From Mesocentrotus franciscanus (Eukaryota; Echinodermata; Echinoidea; Camarodonta; Strongylocentrotidae), in assembly GCA_037976565.1 (NCBI GenBank), contig CP137668.1, positions 6,880,496-6,944,495 of the forward strand: a stretch of DNA of 64,000 bases, in the 5' to 3' direction. Shown here piece after piece: positions 1 through 10,394 of the stretch (the first letter of the stretch is position 1; every line of letters starts with the position of its first letter). A program made the position numbers and the translations under genes. The notes beneath the pieces were generated by a model that searched no databases, had not been told where the DNA came from, and saw nothing but the letters and a program-made list of their open reading frames with translations.

Positions 1-197
1 TTTATGTCTTTCTTTCAATCCTTTTAGTAATGAATACTTTTCCTTTACTGGTACCTTAGTTTTCATGTCGTTTTATCTTTCTGTTCCTCTGTTGTTGTTT
101 TTTTTTGGGGGGGGGAGGGGGTCATATCTTATCTGGGTCACAACCTGATAACAAAGAAATAAAAACAGTGTTAATATTAATTGAATTCAAGGATACA

Positions 198-340
198 GGG
201 CATCGTTTCATGAAACCCTCATACATGTAATAACACATTCACTGACAGCCCATTGAAACACATGTTTTACAAGTAACACGTCTTGTTTCAATGGGATGTC
301 GGCAAACTTGTACTTGTACCAGTGTCATGAAACGACACCC
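198..340. repeat. Foldback element (143 bp)
   Basis: The two ends are inverted copies (GGGCATCGTTTCATGA and TCATGAAACGACACCC). A second inner pair surrounds CCCATTGAAAC and GTTTCAATGGG. It looks like a MITE with no coding capacity. No target duplication was identified. Confidence 0.6.
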
Positions 341-504
341 AGGAGTTGGAAGCAAGCCTTTCACTTTTGTCTAATGTACATGTACAATATCCATGTTATC
401 AATCCAGCTACCCGGTAGTTCTATGTAGACTTAATAATGTTAGACACATACTATTAGACACCATTCCCTTATCATCGCCCACCAGCCTTGGATAAATGTA
501 TTTT

Positions 505-1540
505 TATGCCTCCGCCACCGAAGGTGGTGCCGGAGGCATCATGTTTTCGGGTTGTCCGTCCGTACGTCCGTCCGTACGTCCGTCCCGTTTGACCGTTATC
601 ACAATATCTCAAGAACCATTTGAGATTTAAACTTAAGACTCGGGAATAGTATTTATCACCATAGGAAGACGATCTGATTAGATTTTGGAGTACGTAGGTC
701 AAAGGTCACAGGTCACAGAGGTCAACTTATGAAAATCCTTGTATTGAGTTTGTTAGCGCGATATCTCAAGAACCATTTGAGATTTAAACTTCAAACTTAA
801 GGATAGTATGTATCACCATAGGAAGACGATCTGATTAGATTTTGGAGCACGTATGTCAAAGGTCAAGGGTCACAGAGGTCAACTTATGAAATTCCATACA
901 TTGAGATTGTTATCATGATATCTCAAGAACCACTGGAGATTTAAACTTCAAACTTAGTGATAGTGTGTATCACTATAGGAAAACAATCTGATTATATTTT
1001 GGAGCACGTAGGTCAAAGGTCAAGGGTCATAGAGGTCAACTTATGAAATTCCATACATTGAGATTGTTATCATGATATCTCAAGAACCACTGGAGATGTA
1101 AAAACTTCAAACTTAAGGATAGTATGTATCACCATAGGAAGACGATCTGATTAGATTTTGGAGCACGTAGGCCAAAGGTCAAGGGTCACAGAGGTCAACT
1201 TATGAAATTCCATACATTGAGATTATCATAATATCTCAAGAACCACTGGAGATTTAAACTTCAAACTTAATGATAGTGTGTATCACCATAGGAAGACAAT
1301 CTGATTAGATTTTGGAGCACGTAGGTCAAAGGTCAAGGGTCACAGAGGTCAACTTATGAAATTCCATACATTGAGATCGTTATCGCGATATCTCAAGAAC
1401 CACTGGAGAATTTTCACTTCAAACTTAATGATAGTATGTATCACCATAGGAAGACGATCTGTTTAGATTTTGGAGCATGTAGGTCAAGGGTCACAGAGGT
1501 CAACTTGTGAAATTCCATGTCTTCAGCTCGTTTAATATGA
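505..1540. mobile_element. Helentron/HINE-like element A with about six 157-bp tandem units
   Basis: The left end is a hairpin built from TGCCTCCGCC and its complement, then a GTCCGTCC/GTACGTCC-rich tract. The core is about six tandem units with a period near 157 bp; the phrase ATATCTCAAGAACC recurs near 605, 761, 918, 1075, 1230 and 1388. Each unit ends in a cluster of GGTCA half-sites. It shares its left-end architecture with the elements at 1924-2734 and 32536-33180, but the 3' terminus is not clear. A tandem-repeat core between conserved ends is typical of HINE/pearl-type non-autonomous rolling-circle elements; that class call is inference. Confidence 0.65.
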
Positions 1541-1638
1541 CTTTACATTTGATATTCGATATGATGTAATTTTAATGGAATTTCTGAAAGGATTATGCTT
1601 TTATTGCAAGACTTTTCGCCTGTAGAGTATGACGTCAC

Positions 1639-1768
1639 TCGGTGTTGAGGCTGGTGTTGAGCTATCGATAACGCGATCGGTATCGTCCTTCTAAACTGAC
1701 CGTCGGTGTTGGAGCTCGGTTTAGCAGCCTTTCCATGCTCTCAACACCAACACCAACACCGAACACCG
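1639..1768. repeat. Short foldback element rich in GGTGTTG
   Basis: Left arm CGGTGTTGAGGCTGGTGTTGAG-like sequence pairs with the right arm of CTCAACACCAACACC units. A CRE-like TGACGTCA octamer lies just outside at 1630-1637. No coding potential was seen. Confidence 0.55.
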
Positions 1769-1923
1769 TACTTGAAATCACTCAATGTCTTATGGGTACA
1801 CAGTTCATGAGAAAAAGCAAAAGGCACTGACAATTGAATTTCATATGCAGCGCATGTCATTCTTTAAAAAAAAATCAAATGAAAACGAGCTTTAATTCTT
1901 TATAATGGCAATACATGGTTACT

Positions 1924-2734
1924 TTTTATGCCTCCGCTACAAAGTAGCCGGGAATTATGTTTTCTGGTTGTCAGTCCGTGCGTACATACGTGCGTGCGTG
2001 CGCACGTCTGTGCGTACGTCCCGTTCGTGATCGCGTTATCTCAAGAACCAATTGATGGATTACCGCCAAACTCAGGTCATGTATGTATCTTGCAGAGCTA
2101 ATGAACTGATTAGATTTTGGGGTCACGAGGTCAAAGGTCACAGGGTCCATTATGTATGCAAAAATAGCTCGTGATCGCGTTATCTCAACCGATTGATGGA
2201 TTACCGCCAAACTTGGGTCCTGTATGTATCTTGCAGAGCCAATAAACTGATTAGATTTTGGGGTCACAAGGTCAAAGGTCACAGGGCTCATTATGTATGC
2301 AAAAATAGCTCGTGATCGCGTTATCTCAAGAACCGATTGATGGATTACCGCCAAATTTGGGTCATGTATGTATCTTGCAGAGCTAATGAACTGATTAGAT
2401 TTTGGGGTCACGAGGTCAAAGGTCACAGGGCTCGTTATGTATGCAAAATAGCTTGTGATCACGTTATTTCAAGAATCGATTGATGGATTACCGCCAAACT
2501 TGGGTCATGTATGTATCTTGCAGAGTCAATGAACTGATTAGATTTGGGGGTCACGAGGTCAAAGGTCACAGGGCTCATTTTGTATCCTAAAATAGCTCGT
2601 GATCGTGTTATCATTAGAACCAACAGATGGATTACAATCAAACTTGAATTTTAAAAATTGCTTCCATTTTGGTTTGTAAAATTGCTCTATGGCGGAGGCA
2701 TTTTTCGACTGCGCGCAGTTGAAGTTCCATCTAG
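1924..2734. mobile_element. Helentron/HINE-like element B with 142-bp tandem core and hairpin-CTAG end
   Basis: It begins with TTTTATGCCTCCGC and a GTCCGTGCG-rich tract, followed by four to five tandem units of about 142 bp, and then a GGCGGAGGCA block. The right end has a perfect 12-nt palindrome ACTGCGCGCAGT (2708-2719), then 11 nt, then CTAG followed by T. A hairpin about 11 nt before CTRR, with T following, is the classical 3' end of rolling-circle (Helitron) transposons. No Rep/helicase ORF is present, so the copy is non-autonomous. Perfect AGGTCAAAGGTCA words occur at 2128, 2269, 2413 and 2556. Confidence 0.7.
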
Positions 2735-3480
2735 TTTTAACATGCTTTTAATCCAGTCACTCTGAATGGATCGATATAGTATGCAATAAATACACTATAA
2801 GCACCTATGATTTCATTGCTTGTTGCCATGGAGCATGTACGCTTCCAGACTAATTGCTATTCGCTGATACACTGTAGGTCCAATCATCCATGCACAATGA
2901 TGCATAGAATGAGAGACGACATGCTGAGAATATAATCATTAGTAAATCATGAGATTAAAAGTGTCTGGGTTATTACCGTTTTATATTTTGTACATTTATG
3001 AAAGTCCAATCAAACAGATCAGTGTTCCATTTTCTGTGCATCCTGGGCTGACGCTGATGCCTGGCTGTATGGGATGTTCATGTCTGCACCTACTCCGAAG
3101 ATCAAGATACATTAATCTTGATCTAAGGAGACACGAACGAACGATGTCTGCACTTGTGCACTTTGAGATATTATTTGATCATACATACCGGTACTACGTT
3201 ATCACTTCAGTAGCCAGTAGGCACTAATGCAGTTCACTTACGTCCATTATATGGTATGGGCAAGAGGACATTTGATGATCTTAAATTGCATATGTGAACA
3301 AGCATCGTAGAATAAGGAATATAATCAACATCAAAAGTATCACGTTCCTCAATATTTTTGTCTGATCCAGCTGCAGTAGGGCTTTGAATGTAATATAGTT
3401 TTCATGTACTGTGTGGAATTAAATTACCTTGATTACAAGCCATATAATACCATCGCAGATCAAGAGAAGATGGAAATTAA
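2735..3480. other. Stretch with no recognised feature
   Basis: AT-rich single-copy-looking sequence. The one long reading frame here (2949-3227) has no recognisable composition or splice context, so I do not call it a gene. An upstream exon of the next gene could lie here or left of the window. Confidence 0.4.
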
Positions 3481-3981
3481 AGTATTCACTTAATATGTAA
3501 TTGGCAGTCGACACCATTCATAATCATCATATATTGAATACTTTATAGTTGAATCTGACACCCTTGATTTATATCAATACACCTTATACTTGACACCATC
3601 CCTGAATCAGAATACGTGTTTAGAGAGTAGTTCCCGTATACCAAACAATGTAAATGTGAAACCCTAATTCATGACGATTCACTCTTATACCTAACACACT
3701 CCCTTCAGTAGGTTCAGAGGGGGTGTTAGAGGCCAATCCTTTCTGACACTAAATAATTTTGAATTTGATTTTTGACACCCCGTTTCATCACAAGTCATAT
3801 GAATACACCTTAAACCATACACTTGACACCCTTATTGCTATAGATGCAGAAGGGGTGTTTGAGACAACTCCTTTCTTACATTCTATACTAGACAATTCAA
3901 AGTTGACTTCAACACCCTTAATCATGAAGTCTCATATGAGTACACCTTACACTTTACACCCTCTCTCTCTTTCTCCTGTAG
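3480..3981 (+). repeat. Degenerate ~120-135 bp tandem repeat running into a coding exon
   Basis: Blocks of the form 'ATxxAxTACACCTTA ... TTGACACC ... CAGAAGGxGTxTT' recur near 3573, 3676, 3798 and 3934. The last unit ends in the polypyrimidine tract and AG acceptor of the exon at 3982. At least two upstream units carry a diverged version of that acceptor and exon start: AGATGCAGAAGGGGTGTTTG near 3844, and a CAGTAGGTTCAGAGGGGGTG-like stretch near 3706. The exon's 5' end therefore belongs to the repeat. Confidence 0.6.
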
Positions 3982-4122
3982 ATCCAGAAGGTGTTTTCAA
4001 GGCCAAGGAAGAAAGGAATGAGACCAAGGGAGCAGCCGAGGTCCAAGAGACCGTCGAGACTGCCATCGACCTTCCCATTGATCAGGTGGCTGCAGAGGAA
4101 GTGGAGGAAGAAGAAGACCTTG
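3982..4122 (+). CDS. Coding exon (acidic protein, first visible exon)
   Basis: Acceptor CTCCTGTAG and donor CTTG|GTAAAT. It starts with 2 nt and ends with 1 nt of a split codon. It encodes a charged segment ending EEEEDL. Its 5' end lies inside a degenerate tandem repeat. Confidence 0.65.
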
Positions 4123-7100
4123 GTAAATATTAATTTAGTTTTATTTTATGCAATTTGCTTTTCATATAAACCATACTCGAGTGGAAACATAAATAACAAA
4201 GGAATAATAGAATTTTAGAGGAGCACAGGTCACTTGTACATCTTGAGGTTGTATTGGGCAGCTACTTGTAAGCTCTTGCCTCGCTCTCTTTGACTTGTGT
4301 ATTCTCCTTAGCTGACCAGTGTAGATATGCAAATGTGTTAAGATATAGTAAGTTCTTCTCATATTCAAATTTCATGCACAGATTCATTATTTTGTAATTT
4401 TTATGCAGAAACATAAACAATTATGTTATTGGATAATTGAACAAACTAAACAATCTTTTTTCATGAAAAAATTACAAAAAATCAGTTAAAGTCACCTGTA
4501 GAAAATTTGCATTGTGATGATTTTTTAATCTTCATGTATTTAGTAACATTACCCCTTTTTCTGTCCTTCCTAGATCTCGAGGATAATGAGGATACCCAAC
4601 AGCAAGCTGATGAGGATCCTAAGCCAGAGCCACCCAAGGAGTCCGTCGACCTTGTCGGGAGGATGCTGAAAGACGATGAGGTACCAGAAGCTATTCCTGA
4701 CGATGCCCCGCCCACTGTGGATGAGGATGAAAATGTGGTGGTCAATGGTGGTGATGATGAGGGTGGAGATGTTGGTGGTGATGATGTAGGTGGAGCACAG
4801 GAGGAGAAAGCAGGAGGAGCCAAGAAAGAGAAAAACGAGGAGGACCAGGTGGGTGCTTTGGAATCCTTTTAAGGCATCTTCATAACCCATCACCATCCTT
4901 TAGCCACTGATTTCCCCATCTGTATGTCTTTCAATCTTTGAGAGTTAATGCTCTTTTTTTTTATCATAAATACAAATAAAATGGTCCTTTCTTGATTGGA
5001 AAGACTTTCATTCTTCTTTTTGAATGAAGTCTAATGGTAACATGTCGGTAAAGGCATGGGCTCATGTTGTAAAATGGGTCTTTAGGTTATCTTATTATCT
5101 TTTATTTTTTTTAATCCTCTCAGAGTGCAAAACATCAGATAAAATTACTGTACATGCAAAAGAAACTATACTGAGATGGCTTATTTTCACCTTTTGGATA
5201 AAGTTATATTGTTATCCATTGAAATACTCCCATAAATATTAAATTTAAAGTAAAAGTGAATAGTAAAGATAGAAAGTAAAAGTATTATAATTTTATGTGA
5301 ACATCTGAGCAAACACCTATCCTCTATAAAGTAATTCCCATTGTAGGTTCCCCCCTCATCCCTTTTAGCAATTTTAACCGACTAGTTGCCATGGTAATAT
5401 AGTAATAACAGTTCCTTTGTAACCATCCTGCTAGGTAACAAAGCTCTAGGGGTGCAACAGAACCCCCTTTATGGTCCCCTCTTCCACCTAGCGAAGGTAC
5501 TCAATCAATTTGGTCTTTATTCATCCCATTATGTGGTTTTCATTTGCACTTAACATGCACACAAAAAGCATCTGCGAATTGGATCCCAACATGGATCGAT
5601 AACATAACAGAAACACATTTACTGGTCCATGTAAAGCACTGAACAGCATTTCTTGTTCAACATGTTCTGTTCTGTTCCTAAATGTATCATTGCATGCATT
5701 TATTAGTTTATTTAAATATTTATACTGAAGTGTAATTTTTTTTTTAATGAATAGCATAAAAAGATGCATATTGAATATTATTTTCCCTGCAGAGAATAAG
5801 CAGAGACAGTGAATTGCATTATCTATTTAAGTATGATTTTGATTGAGTTTAATTTGGTAATGTGCAACTAGTCTTTCACTTCAGCTGCATACTTAAGGCC
5901 CGAATTCACAAAGGAGGTTTAAATTTAACTCGTGGTTTAAATCTTCATTAACATAAACCATGGTCTAAAATTAGCACAAAATAAGCGCGCACACTCAGAG
6001 GTCGAATATTAGACGCGCGCAAGGCATGGTACGCTTATTTTAAACCATGGGTTATGAAATGAGGGTTTAAACCATGGGTTAAGTAAAATCTCCTTTGTGA
6101 ATTCAGACCTATGTCTTTAAGAGCCTTTTTTTCTTTTCTTTTTTTTTCTTCTACTGTATCGTGTAAAGACGGCAAAAATTCCCCTTCTATAAAACAAAAT
6201 TTAAAAAAAGAGTTATGTCCATGTGCGTTAATAATATCCACTTGCACTCTTGCGTGATATGATTTCAGTTAAATTTGTGTTACCTTCCACCTTTTTTTGA
6301 CTCTCTTGAGCTTTTGACTTAAAACCAATCTTTTCCTTCTTTCACGGCGATCGTTTCCTTCGAGCAGCCTACTGCTTTCTTGACTGATGACCTAGGTGAG
6401 AATACGGTATGATGACGCCACGCCACGCTTACATTTTATTTCTTTTGACTCCTAACAGGTTTGGATTGGTTGTACGTTTGTTTGTGAATGTTGGTTTTCT
6501 GTGTGGTGGATGGTTTGTTTTTAATCCCCTAATATATTTAACCCTCTAATGTTCCTTGGACGGTAGTATCAACCATTTGTCAAAATCATCAATTCTTATG
6601 CAGCTCTGCTTGTAAAATGTGTTGTAATCATAAGAACATTCCAAAATTATTTATTAAAGGTAGACACAAGTTCTGGTCATGCGATTGCATTGTGAAAGAA
6701 ACGTTGTGGAATTGATCAGAAAAGGTTGATCATCTAGCATATAAGTATTGGTGTGTACTGCAAGGTTCTGGAATCATCAGAAAGATGTATATGGGACTAC
6801 GCGACCACGTGCGCGATATCTATTTGGTCCCAATAGATATAATAATTTACCAAATATATCAATTAGTAGGCGGTTTCCCGACTTTCCCGGCAAAATTTGT
6901 ATCATCACGTAGTAGTCAAAACATATTCTTTCACATGATTGGTAATGAGAGCTTCCATTTCATTTTTTTGAGAGAGGGGCATTTCCAAAACTAGTCTTTA
7001 CCTTTAACAAGATATGTTGGCTCAATGGATAGGGCTTTGGCCCTGGGTTCAAAACCAAGTCAATGACAAATTTTGATAGTTTGATTGTGATAAAAATCAC

Positions 7101-10100
7101 CAAGGATTACGTGCAGTGTTGCCAAAATAAGGTTAACATATTTTTATGTTAAATCCAAATGGATAACCAGAGAATTGAATTCCAAGAATATGTATTTGAG
7201 CAGTCAGATTTATAGGAATTCATAATTTTTGAGAAATTGTTGTTACTTTCTCTAACCCATTGCTTTCTATAACAAATTTTGTGTGCCAATACATGTATGT
7301 TTTATTATTGTTCATACATTATTACTCTTTATGCGGTTTTTGTTTTAAAGTCTATGTTCACGCTAAGATTTCCTTTTGAATTGAGCTATATTTCATGTGT
7401 ATATCTGAGAGTCTCTTGTTCCTAACTGCTTTCTATATCTATGGAACCTATTCTTTTCTCAGATGGATTTTCCCATGTCATTCAACATACTCCAACGCTG
7501 CAAAAAGTGGATTCTCCGCGTGAGAACAGGGCAAAGACCTTCCCATTTTAGGACTGGAGTATGTTGAATCTCAGTATCTTATAAGGAGGACCCTAGTATA
7601 TAGTCGGGCATTTGTGGACTAAATTTTGGAATATTGCAGTGGATTTTCTAAACCTTACATACTATGTCTTATGATAGTTACTGCAATCTATATCTTGGAA
7701 TATTGTCAAGTCTAGAATCTCTGAAAACCTGATTAATTTATCCAATTGTAGCAATTTGGACATTGATCTTTCATGATGAATGAAAAATGTCACAATTTTG
7801 GGATGTATTAGTCAAGAATCATCCCATGACTTTTCTCACTCCTGTAAGCAGTTTGGGATCATAATTTAAAGGTATAGACCAGCTTTGGAACCGCCCCCCC
7901 CCCCCTCTCAAAAAATGAAATGGAAGCTCTTATTACCAATCATGTGAAAGAATATGTTTTGACTAATACGTGATGATACAAATTTTGCCGGGAAACCGCC
8001 TACTAATTGATATATCTGGTAAATTTATCGATCCGGCCTGAATAGATATCGCATAGTCCCATATACATCTTTCTGTGTACAGTGCTTGTAACTTTACCAA
8101 GACTGGGCCAAATTTCTTATCATTTTGATGATTCCAGAACCTTGCAGTACACACCAATACTTATATGCTAGATGATCAACCTTTTCTGATCGATTCCACA
8201 ACGTTTCTTTCACAATGCAATCGCATGACCAGAACTGGTCTATACCTTTAATGAATGATGATTGTTATTCAGCTTTGCATTCCACTCTTTTTTTAAACAA
8301 TTTCATCGCTGTGAATGCAAATGGTTTTTATTTTCTGTAAGATGCTGTTCTATATAACATACTCACTTTGCAAAATTTGTATGGCTTCATTCGGGATCTT
8401 ATCTGCTTAAAGCTTCTCTTTTTTCTTTTGAATCTGTGATGCATTTCTAATTCATGACTTAATTTGTGATTCATGACTTACTTTGATGTTAACATGAAAT
8501 AAATCATATTTTGTCCATATGAGTATGCATTCCATTATTCATACTAATTCATCATTCCATGTTATACGTTGCTCAAAATAGTTATTGCACATCCAATAAT
8601 GTATAACATGCCATAAATCATTTCTCTTTAATTTTATGTCACATTTTTATGTTATTGTTTAAATGATCTGCATTGTGTAATGCTTCATAAACTGTATATG
8701 TTTTAATAGAAAAGGAAGATTTATGTAAGATTTTATTGATTTGCGTGCTATAAAATTCCTGTTTTAATATCCCGCCAAATAGACTACCCTTCTTGTACGT
8801 CTGAAGATGAAATGAGTGCCGATATGGAAAAGATTTTATAATTTCAGTTTGATTTTGAATAAATTTGATGAAATTCCTTTTAGATTTCTCCTGTACTACT
8901 TACATTAACAATGCAAGATAAAGGCTACAACATGCTGTAATGGTGATTAACAAGATGATGATTGTTGTGCTGCACAAATAAAACAAATATATGAATGGAC
9001 TGTTATTGAATTAAATGTTCCTTTTCTTTTCTACTTTGCAGAATGATGACAACCCAGTCTCCCCTCCTGCCAGCAATGGTAGAGCCCAATCACCCAATGA
9101 AAACAACAACAACAGTGCAGAGAACACGGATATTCCACCAGAGAATAGGAATGTTCAAGTCATTGAAACTGCAGGAAGCCCTACACCTTCTGTCAAGCCA
9201 GAGAGTTTACCTCCGCTGTCCCCCACCAAGTCTAATGGAAGAGTTGAAACTCCCTTTGAGAACAATAACAAGAGTGCATTGAGTCGGAAGAGTTCATCTC
9301 AGAGTAGGCAGGGTCAGTCAAGAATAAGTCCTCACCCACCTGCCACAAAACGTAGCGTGCCACCTTCTCCTGCAGCAAGCAACAGAAGAAGTGTAACCCC
9401 GAAAGAGATCATAAGCAATAATGTAGAAAGTCGACCTCAGAGTCAGAGCGGGGAAGTGGCGGATTCAACTCCGATTCCCCAAGCACCACCCTCCCCCGCT
9501 GTGCATAATGGACAAGCCCAGTCACCTGTTGAGAACAATACCCCAAGACCAGTCAGTGGGGATGGTCAAAATGTAGAAGCCACTTTAACTCCTCATCCTC
9601 CACCCTCAGAGCAAGCTCCACCCTCCCCTGCTGTGCAAAATGGACAAGCCCAGTCACCTGTTGAGAACAATACCCCAAGACCGGTCAGTGGGGATGGCCA
9701 ACCTCCCAGCAGGGCTGGTCAAATTGTAGAAGCCACGGTAACTCCTCATCCTCCACCCTCAGAGCAGAATGCGGCACCCTCCCCAGATGTAGAAAATGGA
9801 CAAGCTCAATCACCAGTTCAAACTGTTAGCCCAAGACCAGTCAGTGGGGGTGGTAAAAATGTGGAAGCCACGTTAACTCCTCATCCTCAACCCTCGGAGC
9901 AAAACATGCCACCTTCCCCTGCAGCCAGCAATGCACAAGCCCAGTCACCTATTCAGAATGTTAGCCCAAGACCAGTCAGCAGGGATGCTCCACCTGAAAG
10001 TGGGGGTGATCAAATTGTTGATTCAGCACCGAGTCCGCACCCACCTGCCTCTGAACGTAACCCTACACCCACTGCTAGCACTGGACCAGCCCAGTCCCCA

Positions 10101-10394
10101 ATCAAAGACACTAGCTCCAGACCTGAAAGCACACATGCTCCTCCAGAAAGCGATGTTGCCCAAGGTGCCACTGCAAGCCCCAACCCACCCCCCTCAGAAC
10201 CCAATAAACCTACCTCCCCTGTGGGTGATACTGAACCATCCCAATCGCCTGTTAATCAGGACACTCCACTTGCAAATAGGGATGAACAGGCTATCGATTC
10301 TGCAGATTCCAAAGACAACGAAGCATCCCTACCTCAGAAGGATGTTGACAATGCCGTAGACGCTGAGCCAAGAGAAGGACAAGTGGCCGCATAA
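3982..10394 (+). CDS. Acidic, Pro/Ser/Asn-rich repetitive protein (3' part of gene, three exons)
   Basis: I do not recognise this gene. Visible exons are 3982-4122, 4574-4848 and 9042-10394; all junctions are GT-AG and their phases agree (split codon with 1+2 nt, then phase 0). About 590 residues are visible; the first exon enters with 2 nt of a split codon, so at least one upstream exon exists. The first 140 residues are strongly acidic (runs such as EEVEEEEDL and DDEGGDVGGDD). The 450-residue last exon is low in hydrophobics and consists of eight or nine degenerate repeats of about 45-50 residues, each with a PPSPA-like start, NGQAQSP, TPRPVSGDG and HPPPSEQ. There is no transmembrane segment, signal peptide or catalytic motif. 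The protein is predicted intrinsically disordered, with many SP/TP sites. A scaffold, matrix or cytoskeletal tail are all possible. Confidence 0.75.
4574..4848 (+). CDS. Coding exon (acidic protein, second visible exon)
   Basis: Acceptor TCCTAG and donor CAG|GTGGGT. The first 2 nt complete the Asp codon begun at 4122, and the exon ends in phase 0. It encodes an Asp/Glu/Gly-rich linker with a short SVDLVGRMLKDDE segment that might form a helix. Confidence 0.75.
5894..6112. mobile_element. MITE with 23-bp terminal inverted repeats
   Basis: The left end AGGCCCGAATTCACAAAGGA mirrors the right end TCCTTTGTGAATTCAGACCT. The interior has further inverted words (TTTAAACC / GGTTTAAA, CCATGG). It is about 217 bp, sits in the large intron and has no ORF. 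Confidence 0.7.
6654..7007 (+). mobile_element. MITE family 'TTAAAGG' copy 1
   Basis: Bounded by TTAAAGGTAGACA...AGTTCTGG and CCAAAACTAGTCTTTACCTTTAA, an imperfect terminal inverted repeat. Other copies are at 7866-8251 (inverted) and 63170-63561. The interior keeps a CCACGTGCGCGAT motif and an AATAGATAT-type inverted word. The spurious reading frame at 6785 is MITE sequence. Confidence 0.8.
7481..7570. repeat. Small hairpin
   Basis: ATTCAACATACTCCA and its complement TGGAGTATGTTGAAT bracket about 50 bp. It could be a very short MITE remnant. Confidence 0.45.
7866..8251 (-). mobile_element. MITE family 'TTAAAGG' copy 2 (inverted)
   Basis: Reverse-oriented relative of 6654-7007 with the same ends (TTAAAGGTATAGACCAG on both sides). 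It has a C-rich tract after the left end and lacks the CACGTG core, which appears deleted or mutated near 8035. Confidence 0.8.
8252..9041. other. Intron tail, no further element seen
   Basis: Rest of the large intron between 4849 and 9041: AT-rich sequence ending in a TTTTCTACTTTGCAG acceptor. No conserved element was recognised. Confidence 0.5.
9042..10394 (+). CDS. Terminal coding exon (Pro/Ser-rich repeats)
   Basis: Acceptor ACTTTGCAG; phase 0 start NDDNPVS; stop TAA at 10392-10394. It encodes 450 residues of degenerate repeats. The clearest units start near 9484, 9619, 9772 and 9907. Two neighbouring units (about 9490-9610 and 9620-9690) are nearly identical in DNA, showing recent unit duplication. 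The final 35 residues are acidic and not repetitive. Confidence 0.85.
   Translation, partial: NDDNPVSPPASNGRAQSPNENNNNSAENTDIPPENRNVQVIETAGSPTPSVKPESLPPLSPTKSNGRVETPFENNNKSALSRKSSSQSRQGQSRISPHPPATKRSVPPSPAASNRRSVTPKEIISNNVESRPQSQSGEVADSTPIPQAPPSPAVHNGQAQSPVENNTPRPVSGDGQNVEATLTPHPPPSEQAPPSPAVQNGQAQSPVENNTPRPVSGDGQPPSRAGQIVEATVTPHPPPSEQNAAPSPDVENGQAQSPVQTVSPRPVSGGGKNVEATLTPHPQPSEQNMPPSPAASNAQAQSPIQNVSPRPVSRDAPPESGGDQIVDSAPSPHPPASERNPTPTASTGPAQSPIKDTSSRPESTHAPPESDVAQGATASPNPPPSEPNKPTSPVGDTEPSQSPVNQDTPLANRDEQAIDSADSKDNEASLPQKDVDNAVDAEPREGQVAA

Noticed and set aside
2949..3227. Plus-strand open frame of 92 codons
   Set aside because: No splice context, recognisable domain or codon pattern; consistent with chance.
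6368..6395. A 28-nt mini-exon (CAG-acceptor, CTAG|GTGAGA donor) in the large intron
   Set aside because: 28 nt is not a multiple of three, and the exons on both sides already join in phase 0, so including it breaks the frame.
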